DNA of 7,001 bases from an uncultured Kouleothrix sp. GTDB lineage: Bacteria; Chloroflexota; Chloroflexia; Chloroflexales; Roseiflexaceae. The stretch covers positions 1 to 7,001 of the forward strand of contig CALLYN010000976.1 in assembly GCA_937858455.1 (NCBI GenBank), given 5' to 3'. Position numbers and translations under genes: made by a program. The notes beneath the pieces are model-generated. The model had not been told where the DNA came from, ran no database searches, and was given only the letters and a program-made list of their open reading frames with translations. Positions 1 through 5,520 of the stretch are shown piece after piece; positions within the stretch are counted from its first letter, which is position 1; each line of letters begins with the position of its first letter.

Positions 1-2124
1 CGTCACTCCCATAATCTGTTGCATCGTATCCAGCCGGTGATTGCCGAAGTCATGCTCGGCATGCTGAATAAGAAGATCACCCCAATCGTGCCACGTGGCG
101 GCTCTACAGGCATGAGCGATTTGGCGCAGATGGCGCATATGGCCCTGCCGCTGATCAGCGGCGCGCGCCTGCTGGGCGTGCTGCAGGTGCTGGCCGTGCC
201 CACGCTGCCGGCCGGCGAGCAGCAGCTGCTGGCCGATCTGGCCGAGATGCTGGCGAGCCGGATCGCCAGTGCTCAGCAGCCGGCCGGCAGCCAGCTTGAG
301 CAGGAGCGCACGCGCGCGCTGGTGGACGCGAGCAACGACGCGATTGTGATGCTCGACCCGCGCGGCGCCGCTACCATGATCAACCGGCGCGCCAAGTATT
401 TCTTTGGCCTGGCCGAGCGCGACGTGATCGGGCGCAGCCCCGAGCAGCTGCGCGCCATGTTCCGGCTGATCTTTGAAGATAGCCGCGCCTTTGAAGCCTG
501 GATCACGCCGCTGCTGGCCTCGGCCGAGGAGCGCGCGGTGATCGAGCTGAACGTGATTCGCGCCGAGCCACGGCTGCTGCAGTGCTTCAGCGCGCCGGTG
601 CTGGGCAGCGACGACCGGCTGCTGGGGCGCATGCTGGTGTTCCGCGACATCACGCGCGAGCGCGAGGTCGAGCGCATGAAGACTGATTTTGTCTCGATCG
701 TGTCGCACGAGCTGCGTACGCCGCTGACGTCGATCCGCGGCTCGCTTCAGCTGGTGCTGGGCCGGCCGCAGCAGCCCGCGCTGGCCGATCGCACCCGCGA
801 GCTGCTCGAGATCTCGCTGAAAAATAGCGAGCGCCTGATCCGGCTGATCAACGATATTCTCGATATCTCCAAGATCGAGCAGGGCTCGATCCAGCTGCGG
901 CGCGTCTCGCTCGACCCGGCCGACCTGTGCCGCGCCGCCGCGCAAGAGGTCGAATCGATCGCCGCGAGCCGTGGCATCGGCATTGTCGTGCTGGCGCCCG
1001 GCGATCTGCCGCCGGTGAGCACCGATCGCGACCGGGCGCTGCAGATCCTGACGAACCTGCTCTCGAATGCGATTAAGTTTTCCGAGCCGGGCCAGCAGGT
1101 CGAGCTTTCGGCCAGAAAGGGCAGCGGCGCGATCTATTTCGCGGTGCGCGACCACGGGCGCGGGATTGCGCCCGAGGACCACGTGCGGATCTTTGAGAAA
1201 TTTCACCAGATCGACAGCTCGCTGACGCGCAATGTCGGCGGCACCGGCCTGGGCCTGGCGATCTGCAAGGCGCTGGTGGAAGAGCACGGTGGCCGGATCT
1301 GGCTCGATAGTGCGCTTGGCCAGGGCGCGACATTCACCTTCACCCTGCCGCTGGCCGACCAGAGCGAGCCAATCGTCGCGTCGCGCGTCGACCCAAACCT
1401 GCCGGTTGTGCTGGTGGTGGACGACAGCGCGGCGACGCGCCAGATCCTGCGCGGGATGCTCGAAAGCGCCGGCTACCAGGTGGCCGAAGCCGATGGTGGC
1501 GCTGCGGCGCTGCAGCTGGCGCGCTTTCTTCAGCCCAAGCTGATTGCGCTCGACATCATGATGCCCGACCTTGACGGCTTTGATGTGCTGCAGGTACTGC
1601 GCAGCGACACGCTTACGCGCGATCTGCCGGTGCTGCTGATCTCGGCCAGTGGCGAGCACGAGCGCGGCGCCGCGCTGGGCGTGGCGTACCTGGCGAAGCC
1701 TTTCACCACCGCCGAGCTGCTTGGCCAGGTGCGCCGGCTGATCGGCTCGCCGGGGCGGCGCGTGCTGGTGATGGACGACGACTACCATGTGCGGCCGACG
1801 CTGGTGCGGCTGCTGCGCCGTGGCGGCTTCGACGTGCTAGAGGCCGGCGATGGCCGTAGCGGGCTGGAACTGATCGAGCGCGAGCGGCCCGACCTGGTAC
1901 TGCTCGACGTGCGAATGCCCGATGTGGATGGCTACGAGATCCTGCGGCGGCTGCGGCAGCTGCCGCAGGTGCGCGTGGTGGTGCTGACAGCTGGCGACGA
2001 GCAGGGCGACGACGAAGCGCGCGCGCTGGCAGCCGGGGCGGTGCGCTATCTGCGCAAGCCGATCGCGTCGGACGAGCTGGTGGCCGAGCTCGAGCGGCTG
2101 CTGCCCGAGCCGTCGCTGGCATAG
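1..2124 (+). CDS. Hybrid sensor histidine kinase, GAF-PAS-HisKA-HATPase-REC-REC (5' partial)
   Basis: A hybrid two-component kinase that autophosphorylates on His and can pass phosphate to its own two receivers or to a partner. Residue numbers here count from the TTG codon at 19. The frame is open to base 1, and residues 40-85 look like only the C-terminal half of a GAF domain, so the true start almost certainly lies upstream; no ribosome binding site precedes TTG19. A PAS domain covers about 99-212. The HisKA H-box SHELRTPLT carries H230. The HATPase has an N-box (N346, N350), a G1 box DHGRG at 378-382 and a G2 box GGTGLGL at 407-413. REC1 has D468/D469, phospho-acceptor D512 and K560. REC2 has D586-D588, phospho-acceptor D630, T657 and K680. 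Both receivers keep all key residues, so both should be phosphorylatable. No membrane segment is visible, so this part is cytoplasmic. The ligand is unknown. The gene probably forms an operon with the following GGDEF gene. Confidence 0.95.
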   Translation, partial: RHSHNLLHRIQPVIAEVMLGMLNKKITPIVPRGGSTGMSDLAQMAHMALPLISGARLLGVLQVLAVPTLPAGEQQLLADLAEMLASRIASAQQPAGSQLEQERTRALVDASNDAIVMLDPRGAATMINRRAKYFFGLAERDVIGRSPEQLRAMFRLIFEDSRAFEAWITPLLASAEERAVIELNVIRAEPRLLQCFSAPVLGSDDRLLGRMLVFRDITREREVERMKTDFVSIVSHELRTPLTSIRGSLQLVLGRPQQPALADRTRELLEISLKNSERLIRLINDILDISKIEQGSIQLRRVSLDPADLCRAAAQEVESIAASRGIGIVVLAPGDLPPVSTDRDRALQILTNLLSNAIKFSEPGQQVELSARKGSGAIYFAVRDHGRGIAPEDHVRIFEKFHQIDSSLTRNVGGTGLGLAICKALVEEHGGRIWLDSALGQGATFTFTLPLADQSEPIVASRVDPNLPVVLVVDDSAATRQILRGMLESAGYQVAEADGGAAALQLARFLQPKLIALDIMMPDLDGFDVLQVLRSDTLTRDLPVLLISASGEHERGAALGVAYLAKPFTTAELLGQVRRLIGSPGRRVLVMDDDYHVRPTLVRLLRRGGFDVLEAGDGRSGLELIERERPDLVLLDVRMPDVDGYEILRRLRQLPQVRVVVLTAGDEQGDDEARALAAGAVRYLRKPIASDELVAELERLLPEPSLA

Positions 2125-2138
2125 CGTGCCAATCGCCA

Positions 2139-2152
2139 GGCGGCTAGCCGCC
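2139..2152. repeat. Perfect 14-bp palindrome between kinase and GGDEF genes
   Basis: GGCGGCTAGCCGCC is identical to its reverse complement and lies 15 bases after the kinase stop. It could fold as a 5-bp GC hairpin with a CTAG loop, or be a dimeric protein-binding site. No T-run follows, so a strong intrinsic terminator is unlikely. An 8-bp palindrome, CTGCGCAG, follows at 2158-2165. The sequence is seen directly; any function is inference. Confidence 0.5.
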
Positions 2153-2175
2153 ACACGCTGCGCAGATGTGCTAGT

Positions 2176-3831
2176 ATGAGCGAGCCGTCGTCGGATAACC
2201 AAGATCGCTTTATTCATACGCTTGTATCGCCGCTCACTGCACTGCGTGGGGCGATCGACCTGCTGCGCCACCCGCAGCGCGCCGCGCTCGACCCAACCGC
2301 GCGTGATCTACTTGATACGATCGAGCGCAACTACCTGCGCATCAGCGGCTATGTCGAAGTATTGCTCAAGCATCATATGGTGCAGGGTCAGGTTGTTCAG
2401 ATATCCGTCCCGCTGACACTGCTGGGTATCGAACCGGCACCCGGCCGCGCGCTGGGCACCCCGGTGCCCGACGTGCCAGAACCACAGTTAGATGGCTCGC
2501 GTATGGAACAATCGACAAACGCACAGCTAACATATGCCAGCCCGTCGGGGAACGGTGTGGTGCTGCTGATTGGTGATTGGCCCAGCCTGGCAGCGCCGAT
2601 CGCACCAATGCTGCGCCAGGCCGGCTACGGCGTGCTTGAGGCGATCAATGGCATCGACGGCATCGACCTGGCGCGTGCGCAGCGCCCCGACCTGGTGGTG
2701 ATCGACAGCGAACTGCCGCTGATCGGCGCCGCGCAGATCACCAAGGTGCTGCGCGAAGACCCCGATACCAAAACCATCCCGCTGCTGTTGGCGGTGCCGC
2801 AGCAGCCGCTGACCGATGGGCATGCCGATCTGCTGGTGCTGAACATGCCGCACGCGGCGCTTCTGTCGCGGATCAATAGCGTGATTGCCGCCGCCCGCGC
2901 CGCCGACACCCAAACCCCCACGCTGCTCATCGTCGACGACGACGCCGACATCCAGCGCATCCTGATGCTGCGCATGCAGCAGGACGGCTACCGGGTGGTG
3001 CAGGCGATGAATGGCGCGGCGGCGCTTATGGCCGCGCAGAAGCAATCGTTCGACCTGATCATTCTCGACTTGCTGCTGCCTGACATCGACGGCTTCTCGG
3101 TGCTAGGGGCGCTGCGCGCCCGCAATGCCACCGCCACCACGCCGATTATTCTGCTCTCGGCGCGCGATAGCGCCCCCGAGAAAGTGCGCGGCCTGCAGCT
3201 CGGCGCCGACGATTATGTGACCAAGCCGTTCAGCCCGGCCGAGCTGCAGGCACGCGTGCGCGCCGCGCTGCGCCGCTACGAGCGCGAGGCCGGCGCCAAC
3301 CCCTCGACGCGCCTGCCTGGCAATATCGCGATCGAGCGCGCGCTGCGCCGCCGGATCGAGCAGGGCGTGCCGTTCGCGGTGTGCTACGCCGATATCGATA
3401 ATTTCAAGGCCTACAACGATACCTACAGCTTCCTGAAGGGCGACGCCGTGATCCACCAGACGGCCAATGTGCTGCTCGAGGCCGTGGCCCAGCAGGGCAA
3501 CTACGACGACTTTGTGGGCCATATTGGCGGCGATGATTTTGTGGTGATCACCACGCCCGATCGCGCCGAGCCGATCGCCGCCTACGCGATCCGCAACTTC
3601 GATCTGCTCAGCCCGCTGTTCTACGACCCGACCACGCGCAAGGTCGGCTATATCGACGCCGCCGACCGGCAGGGCCGGCCGACGCGCTACCCGTTCATGA
3701 GCCTTTCGATCGCGATTGTCAGCACTGCGCGCCACCCGATTCAGCACGTGGCCGAGGTGGCCCAGCGCTCGGTCGAGCCAAAGAAGCGCGCCAAGGATAT
3801 CGTCGGGAGCAATTTTGTGGTGGAAGAGTAG
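2176..3831 (+). CDS. Response regulator, DHp-like/pseudo-REC/REC/GGDEF (GGDDF variant) diguanylate cyclase-type protein
   Basis: Probably a cytoplasmic phosphorylation-controlled protein with a c-di-GMP-type output; 551 residues. Residues 11-65 resemble a HisKA dimerisation hairpin: HTLVSPLT starting at H14 aligns with the HELRTPLT box of the kinase upstream, but no ATPase domain follows. A degenerate receiver (about 129-243) keeps D177 but has only one acidic-pocket Asp (D134), Ala at the Ser/Thr site and no aligned Lys (LNMPHAALL). A second receiver (about 250-368) is canonical: D254-D256, phospho-acceptor D298, S328 and K350. The GGDEF domain (about 375-545) has D406/D408 in DIDNFK and the signature GGDDF at 451-455. 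The RxxD inhibitory site lacks its Arg (Asn there), and the usual GH before xxGD is SF. The C-terminus KKRAKDIVGSNFVVE fits a known GGDDF subgroup. The ATG start has no visible Shine-Dalgarno sequence. Whether it makes c-di-GMP or only binds nucleotide is uncertain. Confidence 0.93.
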   Translation: MSEPSSDNQDRFIHTLVSPLTALRGAIDLLRHPQRAALDPTARDLLDTIERNYLRISGYVEVLLKHHMVQGQVVQISVPLTLLGIEPAPGRALGTPVPDVPEPQLDGSRMEQSTNAQLTYASPSGNGVVLLIGDWPSLAAPIAPMLRQAGYGVLEAINGIDGIDLARAQRPDLVVIDSELPLIGAAQITKVLREDPDTKTIPLLLAVPQQPLTDGHADLLVLNMPHAALLSRINSVIAAARAADTQTPTLLIVDDDADIQRILMLRMQQDGYRVVQAMNGAAALMAAQKQSFDLIILDLLLPDIDGFSVLGALRARNATATTPIILLSARDSAPEKVRGLQLGADDYVTKPFSPAELQARVRAALRRYEREAGANPSTRLPGNIAIERALRRRIEQGVPFAVCYADIDNFKAYNDTYSFLKGDAVIHQTANVLLEAVAQQGNYDDFVGHIGGDDFVVITTPDRAEPIAAYAIRNFDLLSPLFYDPTTRKVGYIDAADRQGRPTRYPFMSLSIAIVSTARHPIQHVAEVAQRSVEPKKRAKDIVGSNFVVEE

Positions 3832-3838
3832 CGTGGAG

Positions 3839-3856
3839 CCGGCGCCAGGCCGCCGG
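3839..3856. terminator. GC-rich hairpin between convergent genes, possible bidirectional terminator
   Basis: CCGGCG and CGCCGG form a perfect 6-bp stem around the 6-base loop CCAGGC, extendable by one G-T pair. It lies 7 bases after the GGDEF stop on the + strand and 4 bases after the pseudo-receiver stop on the - strand, where a shared terminator would sit. No T-run follows on either strand (TGTGT on +), so it departs from the classical intrinsic form. A competing pairing, GCCGCC (3849-3854) with GGCGGC (3864-3869), reaches into the last codons of the minus-strand gene. Confidence 0.4.
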
Positions 3857-3860
3857 TGTG

Positions 3861-4247
3861 TCAGGCGGCGGCGACGTGCTGGCGAGCCAGGTGCGGCGTC
3901 ACCGCCCTGCGCAGCTGCTCGCTGATCAGCGGGCGCTCGATGTAGCCGTCGGCGCCGAGGATCTCGGCCTGCTGCGCCAGGCGCTTGCCGGCCGCCGACA
4001 CAAGGATGATCGGCGTGTTGCGGGTGATGCGGTCGGCGCGGAGGAAAAAGTACAGGTGCGGGTTGTCGGTGGCGTGCGAGAGCTCGAGCAGGATCACGTC
4101 GGGCGCGATGCGCTGCACCGTCTGGCGTAGCTCGCTGGTGAGCTGCGAAGCCGAGAGTAGGTGAACCGCGTGGTTGCCCTCGCCGAGCCCCTGCTGCACC
4201 GCGCTGGCGACTGCGGCGTTATCGGCGAAACAGATGATTTGTGCCAT
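3861..4247 (-). CDS. Single-domain receiver-like protein with Glu at the phospho-acceptor site (pseudo-receiver)
   Basis: A stand-alone CheY-like fold of 128 residues with no output domain. The beta1 segment IICFADN gives D9 as the only acidic-pocket residue. The position that is normally phospho-acceptor Asp is E55 (DVILLELS). The switch Ser is kept (S84 in IILVSAAG), LGADGYI matches the canonical LGADDYI region, and the conserved Lys before Pro is Arg (R105 in ERPL). Receivers with Asp-to-Glu at this site often behave as if constitutively phosphorylated, and loss of Asp and Lys argues against ordinary phosphotransfer. The function is therefore probably phosphorylation-independent protein binding (inference). 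The start is supported by AGGGAG (complement of 4255-4260) 7 bases before the ATG. The gene converges on the GGDEF gene and lies 156 bases downstream of the lipid-kinase gene on the same strand. It could be an adaptor in the same signalling circuit, but nothing proves this. Confidence 0.88.
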   Translation of the reverse strand: MAQIICFADNAAVASAVQQGLGEGNHAVHLLSASQLTSELRQTVQRIAPDVILLELSHATDNPHLYFFLRADRITRNTPIILVSAAGKRLAQQAEILGADGYIERPLISEQLRRAVTPHLARQHVAAA

Positions 4248-4403
4248 TGCCCTGCTCCCTTTGCGCTCTCACATTCGCGTCTACTCTCTATAATGCGGCC
4301 TTGGCTGAAAGAGTTACGCGCGCATCGGTCGCAGGGCCGATTCTATACTACTGCTACCCGTAATCTTTGCGGCGCGCAGACGCACGCCGTACGAGCTTCG
4401 GGC
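4248..4403. other. Intergenic region between lipid kinase and pseudo-receiver genes
   Basis: These 156 bases separate two minus-strand genes and are locally AT-richer than the flanks. A GC hairpin (GGCGTG/CGCGCC with one G-U pair, 4371-4388), read on the minus strand just after the lipid-kinase stop, has no T-run and is only a weak terminator candidate. TATAGA-like boxes on the minus strand at 4287-4292 and 4342-4347 could be -10 elements for the pseudo-receiver gene, but neither has a convincing -35 at 16-18 bases. A perfect TATAAT on the + strand at 4289-4294 also lacks a partner -35. No small ORF or RNA gene was recognised. Confidence 0.4.
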
Positions 4404-5318
4404 CTACCCCAGCACCTCGATCGCCGCCGGCAGGGTTTCGACCGTCACCTGGCGCGCGTCGGTGGCGATCACCTCGCCGTCGGTGGCCACGGGCATGCCG
4501 GCCGGGCATAGTGTGGTGATGCTGCGCGCCCGGCCCATGGTCACTTCGCGCAGCTGCGTGTGGGTTCCCTCCATCACCCTGGGCAGGCGCCGCACGATCT
4601 GGTCGATCCGCAAATTGTCCACCAGGCATAGGTCGAGCAGGCCGTCGTCGATCAGCGCCTCGGGCGTGAGCCAGAAGCCGCCGCCCTGGCAGCGGCCGTT
4701 GGCCACGCTGGCGAACAGCAGGCGGCGATGCACGCGGCTGCCGTCGTACTCGACGGTCATCGGGTGGGCCTTGTAGTTCGCCAGCGCGCGGATGATCGCT
4801 ACCAGGTACACCGCCAGGCCCTTCAGCTTGGTGAGCTTGAGCGCCTCGGCGGCGGCCTGCGCATCAAAGCCCATTCCCAGAGCGTTTATAAAGTAGCGTG
4901 GCTGGTCGTCGCCCACCTGGGCGCGGCCCAGGTCGATCGGCCGCGCGCGGTCGCCGACGGCCCGGCGCACGCCGCCGGCGATATCGTTGGCCTCGAAGCC
5001 ATCCAGCACCTTGATGAAATCGCTGCCCGTGCCAAGCGGGATGATGCCAAGCCGCGCGCGCCGCCCCAGGTTGGCCTCGGCGCCTTTGATCCCGTTCACC
5101 ACCTCGTTGATTGTGCCGTCGCCGCCGATCGCGACGATCCGGTCGTAGCCGTGCTCGACGCCCTGCCACGCCAGCTCGGTTGCGCCACCGCGGGCGTGAG
5201 TGGTGAGCACGGAGTAGTCGGCGCCGCTCTCGCGCAGGGCCGCCTCGATCTCGGGGCGCCGCCGCCCGGCGGTACCGCGGCCGGCCCAGGGGTTCAGGAT
5301 GATCAGCAGCTTGGTCAT
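4404..5318 (-). CDS. YegS/BmrU-type diacylglycerol kinase family lipid kinase
   Basis: A 304-residue member of the DAGK catalytic family, which transfers the ATP gamma-phosphate to a lipid hydroxyl (diacylglycerol or a related lipid) at the inner face of the membrane. Conserved elements: NPWAGRG at 9-15 near the N-terminus; GGDGT at 65-69, the nucleotide-binding signature, followed by INEVVNG; PLGTGSDF at 94-101 (family form P.GT.ND); NALGMGFDA at 145-153; GGGF with downstream TPEAL and DDGLLDL at about 212-230; and a C-terminal DGE strand. Length fits the family (about 290-330). The frame stays open upstream to beyond 5786, but MTKLLIILNP is the normal family N-terminus. The ATG at 5318 has AAGGTGG 5 bases upstream, and the candidate promoter at 5354-5382 would exclude the upstream ATG at 5363. 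The exact lipid substrate cannot be read from sequence; a role in phospholipid recycling or glycolipid synthesis is equally possible. It is divergent from the NTPase gene. Confidence 0.94.
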   Translation of the reverse strand: MTKLLIILNPWAGRGTAGRRRPEIEAALRESGADYSVLTTHARGGATELAWQGVEHGYDRIVAIGGDGTINEVVNGIKGAEANLGRRARLGIIPLGTGSDFIKVLDGFEANDIAGGVRRAVGDRARPIDLGRAQVGDDQPRYFINALGMGFDAQAAAEALKLTKLKGLAVYLVAIIRALANYKAHPMTVEYDGSRVHRRLLFASVANGRCQGGGFWLTPEALIDDGLLDLCLVDNLRIDQIVRRLPRVMEGTHTQLREVTMGRARSITTLCPAGMPVATDGEVIATDARQVTVETLPAAIEVLG

Positions 5319-5353
5319 GGCGGCCACCTTTGGCTGTGTTGCACTCGGCGCCG

Positions 5354-5382
5354 ATGATACCATCTGGCGTGGATACCGGCAA
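5354..5382 (-). promoter_or_regulatory. Candidate sigma70-type promoter for the lipid kinase gene
   Basis: Read on the minus strand, TTGCCG (complement of 5377-5382, 4 of 6 to TTGACA) is followed after exactly 17 bases by TATCAT (complement of 5354-5359, 5 of 6 to TATAAT). Transcription would start near 5347, giving a leader of roughly 28 bases that contains the AAGGTGG ribosome binding site. An inverted repeat GTGCG-GTTT-CGCAC at 5386-5399 lies just upstream of the -35 and might be an operator. Placement is good, but this is motif inspection only. Confidence 0.45.
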
Positions 5383-5505
5383 ATCGTGCGGTTTCGCACC
5401 CGCTTCGCTGCTGATTTGATCGGGCGCGCGCGCCGCCGATGGATAGACTTGAAGCACATGCCGTAAAAGCGCCCGGCGCAGCGTTTGTAAGGGCGAGGGG
5501 GCACT

Positions 5506-5511
5506 GAGGAG
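5506..5511 (+). promoter_or_regulatory. Ribosome binding site deciding the NTPase start
   Basis: GAGGAG lies 9 bases before ATG5521 and is the best Shine-Dalgarno match in the window. With the in-frame TAA at 5488 it fixes the start at 5521. Confidence 0.75.
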
Positions 5512-5520
5512 TACTGCCGC

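Larger units (their letters stand above)
5319..5520. other. Divergent intergenic region between lipid kinase and STAND NTPase genes
   Basis: These 202 bases must carry the start signals for both divergent genes. The lipid-kinase side has a plausible promoter and ribosome binding site. On the NTPase side there is a TTGAAG at 5449-5454, but no -10 at the right spacing, so no promoter is called. GCGCGCGCGC at 5424-5433 is an alternating run with Z-DNA-like character. An in-frame TAA at 5488-5490 limits any N-terminal extension of the NTPase. Confidence 0.5.

Noticed and set aside
19..21. TTG at 19 as the true start of the kinase
   Set aside because: No ribosome binding site is visible, the frame is open to the window edge, and the start would cut a GAF domain in half.
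2169..2178. TGCTAGTAT as an extended -10 promoter or leaderless start for the GGDEF gene
   Set aside because: Only 4 of 6 matches, and the box overlaps the ATG itself, so transcription would begin inside the coding region.
3103..3747. Minus-strand 214-codon frame antisense to the GGDEF domain
   Set aside because: Ala/Arg/Val-rich with no motifs, and opposite a domain with clear conserved residues. The frames at 2527-3045 and 1837-2271 on the same strand are rejected for the same reason.
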